64,000 bases of DNA, taken from Psychrobacter immobilis (GTDB lineage: Bacteria; Pseudomonadota; Gammaproteobacteria; Pseudomonadales; Moraxellaceae). The first letter of the stretch is position 1, and every line of letters begins with the position of its first letter. Below, piece after piece: positions 17,865 through 26,624 of this stretch. A program made the position numbers and the translations under genes. The stretch lies in NCBI RefSeq assembly GCF_904846065.1, contig NZ_CAJGZV010000001.1:124001-188000 (forward strand), given 5' to 3'. The notes beneath the pieces were generated by a model. That model saw only the letters and a program-made list of their open reading frames with translations, ran no database searches and had not been told where the DNA came from.

Positions 17865-18245
17865 TTAAATAGAGAAGGATGAGCCACAGCCACACGTGGT
17901 GGTGGCATTTGGATTGGTGACGATAAAGCGTGCGCCCTCTAACCCCTCAGTATAGTCAACAGTAGAGCCTTGTAAATACTGATAGCTTAGTGAATCGACG
18001 ACCAAGGTTACATCGTCATTGTCAAAATTGGTATCGTCTTCATTCAGCTCATTGGCGAAGTTAAAGCCGTAAGAAAAACCTGAGCAGCCGCCGCCCGTCA
18101 CATAGACACGCAACATCAGATCGCTGTCGCCTTCTTCTTCACGTAGACGGCGCACCTTTTGTGCAGCGCTATCGGTTAAGCTTAAAACAGTTGGGTCTAC
18201 TGGCTGGCTGGCGCTTGGATTAAATTGGTTGGCTGATTCGTTCAT
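17865..18245 (-). CDS. erpA: Iron-sulfur cluster insertion protein ErpA
   Basis: From the ATG at 18245, which has GAGGTAG just upstream, the product is 126 residues. Three invariant cysteines of A-type Fe-S carriers are present: GGGCSGF (Cys54) and TCGCGSSF (Cys118, Cys120). The body matches Erp[25 protein letters not shown] core, then [10 protein letters not shown] and [12 protein letters not shown]. It delivers Fe-S clusters to apo-proteins, including isoprenoid enzymes. The N-terminal 20 residues are a short, variable Ser/Asn-rich extension. It is divergent from yheS. Confidence 0.95.
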   Translation of the reverse strand: MNESANQFNPSASQPVDPTVLSLTDSAAQKVRRLREEEGDSDLMLRVYVTGGGCSGFSYGFNFANELNEDDTNFDNDDVTLVVDSLSYQYLQGSTVDYTEGLEGARFIVTNPNATTTCGCGSSFSI

Positions 18246-18712
18246 ATCTACCTCAGTTGCTAGGATCAAATGCGGTCGTCCAGTTAGGGTTTGCAATGAA
18301 ATAGTTGCAAATAAAGATACGCACGGCGTTTGATTCAATTGGGTGCTGTTATTATGGCGCTGCTATTGGTATGACTAATGGCGCATTATAAATATGATAT
18401 TTGTGTCATTACAACGATTTGGTTGATAACGGGCACTTATCTCATCGCAGTATATCATAATGGGGGTATTGATTCGTTTGTCAAGAGTGACGCTACTGGC
18501 TGAAGGTGGCTGATTGATACTAGCGGTTATTATCCCCATAAACTCATGCTAAGAGAAAGACTTTTTGTGCGAATAAACACTTGGTTTTGAAATAGTTATT
18601 TAATCGTTTGCCTATGGGGCAAGCGTTTGAAATAATAGCCGCCAGTTAACATGCCAGATGTGTGTTTTTTATTGCCTTATATTTTATATTACTGTTGAGT
18701 TGAAGAGATTAT
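18246..18712. other. Divergent promoter region erpA/yheS
   Basis: This 467-base region must carry both promoters. I find no gene, and no promoter with good matches in both boxes. Confidence 0.5.
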
Positions 18713-20734
18713 ATGATCGAATTTAAAGACGTTGGTGTTCGCCGTGATGGTCGTGAGTTGTTTGCAGGGGCAAGCTTCCAGCTACATCCGGGCCACAAAG
18801 TTGGCTTGACGGGCAACAACGGCACCGGCAAATCTACCTTATTTGCCTTATTGTTGACGCGAATGGGCAGAGGAGATACCGAGGTCACGCTTGATAGAGG
18901 TGAAGTCAGTATTCCTGATAGCTGGCATGTGGCACACATGGCTCAGGAAGTCGGCGCTACGACGCAGTCTGCGATTGATTATGTATTGAGCGGTGATGAG
19001 CAGTGGTATGAGATCAATGCTTCTTTGAATGATTTGAGTAGCGTCAGTGATGAGCAGATCGGGGTATTGCATCAGCAGTTCGATGAAATTGATGGCTATC
19101 GCACACCGACTAAAGCGGCACAAATTATGGCAGGTCTTGGTTTTAATACCAGCCAGCATGAATTGCCCGTAGAAGGGTTTTCGGGTGGTTGGCGCATGCG
19201 TTTGAATCTCGCCAAAACATTGATGAGCCGTGCGGACTTAATGTTACTCGATGAGCCGACCAACCATTTGGATTTGGATGCGATTTTGTGGCTTGAGACT
19301 TGGATCAATGCCTATACTGGTCTGGTCATCGTCATCTCGCATGACCAAGCCTTTTTGGATGCCACGGTCGGTCATATCTTGCATGTTGAACAACAAAAAA
19401 TCACCCTTTATACCGGTAATTATCAGCAGTTTATTCGCACCCGTCACGAGCGTATGGCGCAGCAGCAGCAAGCGTTTGAAAAACAAGAAGCGACCAAAGC
19501 ACACTTGGATGACTTTATTCGTCGTTTCCGTGCCAAAGCCAGTAAGGCTAAGCAAGCACAAAGCCGTATCAAGCAGCTTGAGCGCATGGCTGAGCTGTCA
19601 CCGATGATGGCGGACAACCCGTTCTCTTTCCGCTTTTATGAGCCAGCAAATATGAGCTCACCACTGATTGAGCTGACCAAAGCGGATATTGGCTATAGCG
19701 ATACGCCACTTCTATATAATGCCAATGTGCAAGTAACGCCGGATACGCGTCTTGGCTTGCTGGGTATGAATGGCGCTGGTAAGTCGACTTTAATTAAAGC
19801 CTTAGTCGGTGAGCTTGGCGTATTAACAGGGACGTATCGTGTTTCGGATACCCTAAAATTAGGCTACTTTAACCAGCATCAAATGGATATCTTGGATGCC
19901 AAGGCAACACCGATAGAGATGTTGCGTCGTCTAGCCGGTAAAACCTCTGATGCGATGTTACGCTCGTTTTTAGGCAGTTTTGACTTCCGCGGTGAGCGTA
20001 TCGATACGCCGAGTGAGCTATTCTCTGGTGGCGAGCGTGCGCGCTTAACGTTAGCTTTGATCGTTTGGCAACGTCCGAACGTTCTGGTACTCGATGAGCC
20101 AACCAACCATTTGGACTTACAAATGCGCCAAGCGCTGACCATCGCTTTGCAAGGATTTGAGGGGGCAGTGGTACTGGTTTCGCATGATCGTGAGTTGATT
20201 GCCAACGTCTGTGATGAGCTGTTTTTGGTACATGATGGTCAAATCGAGGAGTTCGATGGTGACATCAGCGACTACGGTAAGTGGCTGGCAGAAAAGCGTA
20301 AGCAAGAGAACTCATCAGATAAAAGTACCAGTAAGAAGAAAAGTAAAAAAGAGAGTAAGAAATTCGTTTCACGTGAAACAGATAATGGTCAAGTGAGTAA
20401 TAAAGCACCTGATAATTCATCAAAAAGTAAAGCGACGACGCCTGCGCTTAGTAAAGATGCGCAGCGCAAATTGGCGGCTGAACAACGCAAACTCACCGCG
20501 CCTATTCGCCGTGAGATAGAAGAAATAGAAAAGGCATTGGCTAAAATTGATGGACAGCTCGTGACTCTTGAAGAAAAACTGGCTGATACGGATTTGTACG
20601 AAGAAGGTCGCAAGTCTGATTTGCTTTTATTACTTAACGAGCAAACGGCATTGCAGCAGCAGCACAGTGACAATGAAGAAAAACTATTGCTTTTGATGAC
20701 GACATTAGAAGAAATGGAAGCGGGTTTTGAGTAG
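18713..20734 (+). CDS. yheS: ABC-F family ATPase YheS
   Basis: A 673-residue ABC-F protein with two ATPase domains on one chain and no membrane segment. Walker A motifs are GNNGTGKST (about 34-42) and GMNGAGKST. ABC signatures are FSGGWRMRLNLA and FSGGERARLTLA, each followed by LLDEPTNHLDLD or VLDEPTNHLDLQ. The interdomain linker is RFRAKASKAKQAQSRIKQLERM (P-site tRNA interaction motif). A Lys/Ser-rich hinge leads to a C-terminal coiled coil of about 90 residues. Order and linker match E. coli YheS. ABC-F proteins act on ribosomes to relieve stalling. GAAGAG precedes the ATG. The hinge at 20365-20380 encodes a parS-like sequence. Confidence 0.95.
   Translation: MIEFKDVGVRRDGRELFAGASFQLHPGHKVGLTGNNGTGKSTLFALLLTRMGRGDTEVTLDRGEVSIPDSWHVAHMAQEVGATTQSAIDYVLSGDEQWYEINASLNDLSSVSDEQIGVLHQQFDEIDGYRTPTKAAQIMAGLGFNTSQHELPVEGFSGGWRMRLNLAKTLMSRADLMLLDEPTNHLDLDAILWLETWINAYTGLVIVISHDQAFLDATVGHILHVEQQKITLYTGNYQQFIRTRHERMAQQQQAFEKQEATKAHLDDFIRRFRAKASKAKQAQSRIKQLERMAELSPMMADNPFSFRFYEPANMSSPLIELTKADIGYSDTPLLYNANVQVTPDTRLGLLGMNGAGKSTLIKALVGELGVLTGTYRVSDTLKLGYFNQHQMDILDAKATPIEMLRRLAGKTSDAMLRSFLGSFDFRGERIDTPSELFSGGERARLTLALIVWQRPNVLVLDEPTNHLDLQMRQALTIALQGFEGAVVLVSHDRELIANVCDELFLVHDGQIEEFDGDISDYGKWLAEKRKQENSSDKSTSKKKSKKESKKFVSRETDNGQVSNKAPDNSSKSKATTPALSKDAQRKLAAEQRKLTAPIRREIEEIEKALAKIDGQLVTLEEKLADTDLYEEGRKSDLLLLLNEQTALQQQHSDNEEKLLLLMTTLEEMEAGFE
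20365..20380. promoter_or_regulatory. parS-like site 4 (inside yheS hinge)
   Basis: CGTTTCACGTGAAACA matches the parS consensus at 15 of 16 positions and contains the full 14-bp palindrome GTTTCACGTGAAAC. It falls in the low-constraint Lys/Ser-rich hinge of yheS, encoding VSRET. Confidence 0.7.
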
Positions 20735-20807
20735 AGAGCTGTTCGCTATAGTAAATAGTAGGTTTTGATTGTTTTTTAAGCTATTTTTACTTGATTGAGA
20801 CAGTCAC

Positions 20808-20839
20808 AAAAAAGGGAGAGCGCTGGCTCTCCCTTTTTT
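20808..20839. terminator. Bidirectional terminator yheS / RlpA-like gene
   Basis: AAAAAAGGGAGAG and CTCTCCCTTTTTT form a 13-bp perfect stem with a 6-nt loop between the convergent genes. Confidence 0.93.
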
Positions 20840-20845
20840 ATTACG

Positions 20846-21208
20846 TTATTCCTTACGGTATTTACCATCACCATAAGACAGTATTTCCATTGTGGTCGTA
20901 CATAACTGACAGTTTATTTGACCAGCAGCGGCTTTCGATAAATCCAAAATACGACCCCGAATGAAAGGGCCTCTATCGGTAATTTTTACGATTACACTCT
21001 GCTTTGTCTTCTTGTTGGTCACTTGTACCTTCGTACCAAACGGCAACGTGCGATGCGCAGCGGTCAAAGAGTTCATGTTGAAGATACTACCACTAGCAGT
21101 GCGTTTACCGTGGAACTGACTACCGTAATAACTGGTGTTTCCAGCAAAAACGGTGGTACTCAGCAATAGTGATAATGTGATAACCAAAGACTTGATTAAA
21201 TAAGACAT
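20846..21208 (-). CDS. RlpA-like double-psi beta-barrel protein
   Basis: A 120-residue secreted protein. A signal peptide spans about residues 1-22 (SLVITLSLLLSTTVFA, cut before GNTSYYG). The rest is a single RlpA/DPBB domain: YYGSQFHGKRTASGSIFN, LPFGTKVQVTN and ITDRGPFIRGRILDLSKAAAGQI. RlpA proteins bind or cleave glycan strands without stem peptides at the septum. This one lacks the C-terminal SPOR domain of full-length RlpA and has no lipobox, so it is a short stand-alone version. AAAGGT precedes the ATG. The RITDRGPF-type segment that carries the catalytic Asp in lytic RlpAs is present. Confidence 0.85.
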   Translation of the reverse strand: MSYLIKSLVITLSLLLSTTVFAGNTSYYGSQFHGKRTASGSIFNMNSLTAAHRTLPFGTKVQVTNKKTKQSVIVKITDRGPFIRGRILDLSKAAAGQINCQLCTTTMEILSYGDGKYRKE

Positions 21209-21780
21209 TTAATACCTTTAAGCAATTTATAAAATAGACAGATACACTTGCCTATGTTATTCATACTCCCTATGAGTATAAATAATATATTCATTTTACA
21301 ACACATACTTTGTCATATTCTTACGGTTCTGTAAAAGAACTACCAAGGTCAAAATGCTCATTTAGGCACGCTAGCTAGTGAATACCAGTGATCTGTATGT
21401 AATTGTTTTAAATAATGATTTACATTGTTAATGGTATTTTTGGCTTGACTCTCTATTTTTTCATTAGGGCGAGTGTTAAATTGATATGACGTCTGTGGTT
21501 ATCAAAGAATAATAATGTCAGAATCATAGAGAAATATGCCAATGCAGTGACAAAGGCGAATCATAATGTATTAAGTGCTTCAAACAACTTAAACACTGCT
21601 GTTGTTCGGCACTATTACTGGTAATATTTGTATAACGGTATTGAATTTTTGTATTACTATCATTATTAGATAGACTATCGTTACCACCTGTTATGTCGCA
21701 GTTGAATAAATTTCCGTACCATATCGTTTAAAATGGGCATACCAGTATCATTAACATGCTTTTATGTTGAGGACAAAAAC
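21209..21780. other. Divergent intergenic region RlpA-like gene / cbpA
   Basis: There are 572 AT-rich bases with no convincing gene. It should hold promoters for both flanking genes. I looked for a sigma-32-type promoter before cbpA and did not find a good one. Confidence 0.5.
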
Positions 21781-22764
21781 ATGGCAGAGAAAAATTACTA
21801 TGACATTTTAGGGGTCAAAAAAGACGCGTCAGCTGCAGATATTAAAAAAAGATACCGTAAGCTTGTGCGTCAATATCACCCTGATGTGAGCGATGATCCA
21901 GATGCAGACAATAAGATTGCTGAGATTAATAATGCTTACGAAACCATTAGAGATAAAGAAAAGCGTGCCGAATATGACGCCATGCTAGACAATCCCTTTG
22001 CTGGTCAAAGTGGTGGTTTTGGTGGTCAATCTGCAAGTGGCGGGCAAGGCGGCTATCGCTGGGAAGATATCAAAGATCAGTTTGGTGAAGGCGAAGCTTA
22101 TGGCGATGGTGGCTTCCGCTTCGATGACATCTTTTCGGCATTTGGTCGTGGTGCACGTGGTTCAGCTGGTGGACAATCGCAGCGTGGTGGTTTTGGCTCG
22201 CAAGATAGCAAAGGTCAAGATCAACATGCAGAGATTACGGTTGATTTGGCGTCCGTTTATAATGGCGACGACTACAGCATTAAGTTGAATGTCCCTATTC
22301 GTCAACCGAATGGCAGTGTCGAGTATGACAACAAAACGCTGAAAATTAAAATCCCTAAAGGCATTACTGATGGCAAGCAAATTCGCCTAGCAGGGCAAGG
22401 TGCCGCTGGTATTGGTGGCGGTAAAAACGGCGATTTATTTTTAAAAGTAAAAATCCGTCATGCAGACAATATCCGTATCGAAGGCGCTGATGTTTATCAA
22501 ACCGTCAATATAGCGCCATGGGAAGCGGCGTTGGGTGAAAAAATCAACGTCAGTACGCCAGCTGGTACGCTTGCTGTGACTGTGCCTAAGAACAGCAAGT
22601 CTGGTAGCAATTTACGTCTAAAAGGTAAAGGTATCCCTGCTAAGCAAGCGGGTGATTTGTATCTAACCTTAAACATCGTGAACCCTGATATTAGCACTGA
22701 GGCTGCGACCCAAGCTTATGAGCAACTAAAACAAGCCTTTGCCGATATCAATATTAGTCGTTAA
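21781..22764 (+). CDS. cbpA: Curved DNA-binding protein CbpA (DnaJ-like co-chaperone)
   Basis: A 327-residue class-II J-protein from the ATG at 21781, with TTGAGGAC upstream. J domain with HPD at 33-35, a Gly-rich linker (FGGQSASGGQGG, FGRGARGSAGGQ), then the two C-terminal beta domains with no zinc-finger motifs. The CbpA assignment rests on this layout plus the adjacent cbpM-like gene. CbpA works with DnaK and also binds curved DNA in starved E. coli cells. Canonical dnaJ is at 6.2 kb, so the two J-proteins are in separate loci. Confidence 0.93.
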   Translation: MAEKNYYDILGVKKDASAADIKKRYRKLVRQYHPDVSDDPDADNKIAEINNAYETIRDKEKRAEYDAMLDNPFAGQSGGFGGQSASGGQGGYRWEDIKDQFGEGEAYGDGGFRFDDIFSAFGRGARGSAGGQSQRGGFGSQDSKGQDQHAEITVDLASVYNGDDYSIKLNVPIRQPNGSVEYDNKTLKIKIPKGITDGKQIRLAGQGAAGIGGGKNGDLFLKVKIRHADNIRIEGADVYQTVNIAPWEAALGEKINVSTPAGTLAVTVPKNSKSGSNLRLKGKGIPAKQAGDLYLTLNIVNPDISTEAATQAYEQLKQAFADINISR

Positions 22765-22856
22765 TGGCCACCAAAAATTACTCACATTGAAACACTGTAA
22801 TAGAGATGAAGACCATACGATAACGATGAAATAAAGAGCAAACGAGGATAATAGCT

Positions 22857-23180
22857 ATGAAACACTCGCCTGAATTTACCGACATTATCATGAGCTTGGA
22901 TGAGCTGGTATCTGCCTGTGGCCAAGAGCGCCAATGGGTCATCGAATTGATTGAAGAGGACATCATCGAATATGATGTGCCGGAACGTGAGCAGTTCACT
23001 GGTTATCAGCTGACGACAGTGCGCCGTGCCTCGCGCCTTAGCCGCGACTTTGAAGCCAGTGTTCCTGCGATTGGCTTGATACTTGAGTTATTGGATGAGC
23101 TCGAACAATTACGCCAATTTAAACGCCAATTAGATATGCAGACACCAGTGATTGAAATTGAAATCGATCCTTTAAAATAA
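22857..23180 (+). CDS. cbpM: CbpM-like chaperone modulator
   Basis: A 107-residue, mostly helical protein of the CbpM/MerR_2 type. The N-terminal half resembles a winged-helix element (SLDELVSACGQERQWVIELIEEDII), followed by the characteristic LTTVRRASRLSRDFEASVPAIGLILELLDELEQLR, quoted in part. In E. coli CbpM binds the J domain of CbpA and inhibits it, leaving DnaJ unaffected. It lies 92 nt after cbpA on the same strand, with its own GAGG site. The tandem order cbpA-cbpM is conserved, which supports the call. Confidence 0.88.
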   Translation: MKHSPEFTDIIMSLDELVSACGQERQWVIELIEEDIIEYDVPEREQFTGYQLTTVRRASRLSRDFEASVPAIGLILELLDELEQLRQFKRQLDMQTPVIEIEIDPLK

Positions 23181-23218
23181 CTTATATCCCTTTTATTCAG
23201 TATATAAAAAATCAGCAC

Positions 23219-23252
23219 AAAAAAAGGGTCTCTAAAATGAGACCCTTTTTTT
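23219..23252. terminator. Bidirectional terminator cbpM / sstT-1
   Basis: AAAAAAAGGGTCTC and GAGACCCTTTTTTT form a 14-bp perfect stem with a 6-nt loop between convergent genes. Confidence 0.93.
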
Positions 23253-23272
23253 ACAAATAATATATTTAGCGT

Positions 23273-24475
23273 TTAACGCGCATATTTTGGATCAGCTGCT
23301 GCGGTAAACAGTACATCCGTTGAAGAGTTCAACGCCGTTTCTGCCGAATCCTGTATCACACCAATAATAAAGCCAATCGCAACCACTTGCATAGCGATAT
23401 CGTTTGGAATACTAAATAAGCTCGCTGCCAATGGTATAAGCAATAATGAACCACCAGCGACACCAGAGGCACCGCAAGCACTAATGGTTGCAACCAAACT
23501 GAGTAGCAGTGCTGAGGCAAAGGTCACTTCAATACCGAGTGTATGCGCGGCTGCAAGCGTTAAGACGTTAATTGTAATCGCCGCGCCTGCCATATTAATG
23601 GTCGCACCCAGTGGAATTGTTACCGAATAAGTATCTTCGTGTAGACCCAGTTTGCGGGCAAGGTTCATATTGACGGGAATATTGGCAGCCGAGCTACGCG
23701 TAAAGAATGCGGTAATCCCTGACTCACGCAAGCATTTGAATACTAGCGGATAAGGGTTTTTGCCCGTTTTGATCAGTACAATAATAGGATTAGCAATCAA
23801 AGCGATAAATAACATACAACCGACCAGTACCATCAAAATACGCGCATAACCTGCCAAAGCCGCAAAGCCTGTCTCAGCGACGGTGTTGGCAACCAAACCC
23901 AATATACCAAAAGGTGCTAGGGCAATGACCCACTTCACCACTTGGGAGATGGCGTCAGAAAAATCACCGACCACAGTGCGTGTGGTATCACTGGCTTGAC
24001 GCAGGGCGAAACCGATGATAATTGCCCACGCTAATATACCAATATAGTTGGCTTCAGCGATGGCATTAACTGGGTTTGCGACCAGATTTAGCAGTAGATT
24101 GGTCAGTACTTCTTTGAGGTTGGCTGGTGGGACTTGCTCAATTGTGGCGTTGACCAATACCAGTTCTGTCGGAAATAAAAAGCTCGCGCCAACTGCCGTT
24201 AGTGCGGCTAAAAAAGTGCCAAACATATACATGATAAGCACAGGCTTGACGTAGACTTCATTACCGCTGCGATGTTGGCTAATGGCCGCCATGACCAACA
24301 CAAATACCAGTATGGGTGCAACGGCTTTTAGTGCTCCTACAAATAAGGTACCCAACAATCCTAAGGCAATACCGATATCTGGTGCCAACCAACCTATCAA
24401 TACTCCCGCTATCAAACCGATAATAATAAGTGGTACTAGACCAATGCGCTTATACATCGCAAAAAATGAATACAT
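23273..24475 (-). CDS. sstT: Na+/serine-threonine symporter SstT, copy 1
   Basis: A 400-residue inner-membrane transporter of the dicarboxylate/amino acid:cation symporter (DAACS) family. Eight membrane helices and two re-entrant hairpins are expected; visible are [15 protein letters not shown] (HP1/TM region, about 257-271), [13 protein letters not shown] (TM7, 290-302) and [15 protein letters not shown] (HP2, 331-345), the last as in E. coli SstT. It imports Ser/Thr with Na+. A second, very similar gene lies directly upstream on the same strand, separated by a terminator, so each is probably transcribed on its own. This copy keeps the canonical HP2 tip and is the likelier true SstT. Confidence 0.93.
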   Translation of the reverse strand: MYSFFAMYKRIGLVPLIIIGLIAGVLIGWLAPDIGIALGLLGTLFVGALKAVAPILVFVLVMAAISQHRSGNEVYVKPVLIMYMFGTFLAALTAVGASFLFPTELVLVNATIEQVPPANLKEVLTNLLLNLVANPVNAIAEANYIGILAWAIIIGFALRQASDTTRTVVGDFSDAISQVVKWVIALAPFGILGLVANTVAETGFAALAGYARILMVLVGCMLFIALIANPIIVLIKTGKNPYPLVFKCLRESGITAFFTRSSAANIPVNMNLARKLGLHEDTYSVTIPLGATINMAGAAITINVLTLAAAHTLGIEVTFASALLLSLVATISACGASGVAGGSLLLIPLAASLFSIPNDIAMQVVAIGFIIGVIQDSAETALNSSTDVLFTAAADPKYAR

Positions 24476-24602
24476 CCTTACCCCGACAATCTAATGAATA
24501 ATAAAAGAGATCAAGCCATTTTATGTTTTTTGCTTTACTAGTCTCATACTCATATAAAGCTAAGATTCGTAAAACAGAATAAAAATGGGTAAAGTATAAC
24601 CA

Positions 24603-24628
24603 AAAAAAGGGCAGTTAAGCCCTTTTTT
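24603..24628 (-). terminator. Terminator of sstT-2
   Basis: AAAAAAGGGC and GCCCTTTTTT form a 10-bp stem with a 6-nt loop, 55 nt after the stop codon of the upstream sstT copy and before the start of copy 1. Confidence 0.88.
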
Positions 24629-24683
24629 ATTTTTATACCTATCAATCAAGGTGATTGGTTCGTTATTGTTAGCTCAAGTGACA

Positions 24684-25886
24684 TTAGCGTGCATATTTTG
24701 GATCAGCAGCGGCAGTAAACAAGACGTCTGTTGATGAGTTCAATGCGGTCTCTGCGGAGTCTTGCAGCACACTAATAATAAAGCCAATAGCCACCACTTG
24801 TAGCGCAATATCATCAGGAATATTGAATAAACTGGCCGCCAAAGGAATGAGTAGTAATGAGCCACCAGCGACGCCAGAGGTACCGCCAGCACTGATTGTA
24901 GCGACTATACTTAGCAGTAATGCTGAGCCAAAGGTCACTTCAATACCGAGTGTATTCGCGGCTGCAAGGGTTAACACATTAATAGTAATAGCGGCACCTG
25001 CCATATTAATAGTGGCGCCTAATGGCAGGGTGACTGAATAAGTATTTTCATGTAACCCTAATTTGCTAGCAAGGTTCATATTGATAGGAATATTGGCAGC
25101 AGAGCTACGGGTAAAAAACGCAGTAATACCAGATTCGCGTAAGCAGGTGAATACCAGTGGATAAGGGTTTTTACCCGTTTTTAAGTATACGAGGAGAGGG
25201 TTAGTCACCAAAGCAATAAACAACATACAGCCTATCAATACTAGCAAAATTCGTGCATAGCCCAATAACGCAGTAAAGCCAGTATCAGCAACGGTATTGG
25301 CGACTAATCCTAAAATACCAAAAGGTGCTAGTGCGATGACCCATTTGACTACTTTTGAGATGGCATCTGCAATGTCATTGACAGTGCTGCGAGTCGTCTC
25401 GCCAGCTTGTCGTAGCGCAATACCCATAATAACGGCCCAAGCTAATATACCGATATAATTAGCATTGGCTAGGGCAGCAACTGGATTGGCGACGAGACTG
25501 AGTAATAAATTGTTCAATACTTCTTTTAAGTTTGCTGGCGGTACTTGCTCGATGGTCGCATTCACTAACGTCAATTCGGTTGGGAATAAAAAGCTGGCAC
25601 CAACAGCGACCAAAGCGGCTATAAAAGTGCCTATCAGATATAAAAACAGCACCGGTTTTACATAGACCTTATTCCCGCTACGATGTTGACAGATAGCAGC
25701 CATCACTAAAAAAAATACCAGTATAGGGGCAACAGCTTTTAGGGCACCTACGAACAGAGTCCCCAAAATACCTAAGGCAATACCCACACTTGGCGCCAGC
25801 CATCCTATCAAAGTACCTAGTACTAAGCCGATAACAATCAGCGTTACCAATCCGATTCGTTGGTACATCGCTATTAATGAATGCAT
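24684..25886 (-). CDS. Na+/serine-threonine symporter SstT paralogue, copy 2
   Basis: Also 400 residues, colinear with the neighbouring SstT without gaps and identical over long stretches (for example [42 protein letters not shown]). It is therefore a tandem duplicate. It differs at the HP2 tip: ISAGGTSG in place of ISACGASG (Cys334 to Gly, Ala336 to Thr), a region that closes over the substrate in this family, so specificity could have shifted. Silent-site divergence is high enough that the duplication is not recent. It lies directly upstream of copy 1 with its own terminator. Confidence 0.9.
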   Translation of the reverse strand: MHSLIAMYQRIGLVTLIVIGLVLGTLIGWLAPSVGIALGILGTLFVGALKAVAPILVFFLVMAAICQHRSGNKVYVKPVLFLYLIGTFIAALVAVGASFLFPTELTLVNATIEQVPPANLKEVLNNLLLSLVANPVAALANANYIGILAWAVIMGIALRQAGETTRSTVNDIADAISKVVKWVIALAPFGILGLVANTVADTGFTALLGYARILLVLIGCMLFIALVTNPLLVYLKTGKNPYPLVFTCLRESGITAFFTRSSAANIPINMNLASKLGLHENTYSVTLPLGATINMAGAAITINVLTLAAANTLGIEVTFGSALLLSIVATISAGGTSGVAGGSLLLIPLAASLFNIPDDIALQVVAIGFIISVLQDSAETALNSSTDVLFTAAADPKYAR

Positions 25887-26059
25887 TTTTACCCCTTTAG
25901 TCCATTTGGAAATAAATATTAGCTTAACAATCGTTAGCTTAACGACCGAAGGATGTTAGCATTTTTTGTGATAAGCGCCTACTGACAGATTTTATGAAGC
26001 AGTAGGCAATAACGTACTTATAAGCCTCTAAGAATTTTAAAAGTCAAAATTTAAGCATA

Positions 26060-26083
26060 AAAAAACGCCATGACTGGCGTTTG
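26060..26083 (-). terminator. holC terminator
   Basis: AACGCCA (26064-26070) and TGGCGTT (26075-26081) close a 4-nt loop; the minus strand continues into seven T. It lies 17 nt past the holC stop. Confidence 0.85.
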
Positions 26084-26099
26084 ATTTTGTAATAGAAGA

Positions 26100-26588
26100 C
26101 TAAACTTTGAAATGGGTAAGCTCATACCCTAATTGCTGGTAATGCTTATATTTAGCGCGTCCTGCCTCAGTGCTGACCGTATCAGGTTTGATAAGCTCTA
26201 AAATACGAGTGGGCAATGTATTGCTGGTAGCATTTATAAAGTTATTAACGGGACGTATCGTAGTATTGAGTACGATCCCTTTAAAATCGGCTGGCATATA
26301 GCTGGCAAGCAACACTGGTGCTAATAATTGATTATTAATATCAGTATGAACACCGTCAATATCAGCGCTTTCAAGATTAGAATCTAAAAGGCGTTGATGC
26401 GGTATAAAGCTCGTATCGTCTTGTGCCCAAAGGGCTTCATCAAGCGTCGACAGCAATGCATCGTCTTTTTCGATAAGAATCAATAACGACTGGCTGCTTT
26501 TATTGAGCGCCGTCTGGGTCAGCTGACAAATAAAGCCCAAGAAATCTTGGGCTTTATTCTCAGTTAATACATAAAAGCTAACTTTCAT
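26100..26588 (-). CDS. holC: DNA polymerase III chi subunit HolC
   Basis: A 162-residue protein of the HolC family: an N-terminal VSFYVLTENKAQDFLGFICQLTQ start, a LDEALWAQDDTSFIPH segment matching the conserved 'LW...F.PH' motif, and the C-terminal RAKYKHYQQLGYELTHFKV helix. Chi bridges the clamp loader and SSB at the replication fork. It lies 36 nt downstream of pepA on the same strand; pepA-holC is a conserved pair. It is slightly longer than E. coli chi (147). Confidence 0.9.
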   Translation of the reverse strand: MKVSFYVLTENKAQDFLGFICQLTQTALNKSSQSLLILIEKDDALLSTLDEALWAQDDTSFIPHQRLLDSNLESADIDGVHTDINNQLLAPVLLASYMPADFKGIVLNTTIRPVNNFINATSNTLPTRILELIKPDTVSTEAGRAKYKHYQQLGYELTHFKV

Positions 26589-26624
26589 AGAGTGGTTTTC
26601 ATTGAGTGATGATTCATCAATAGA

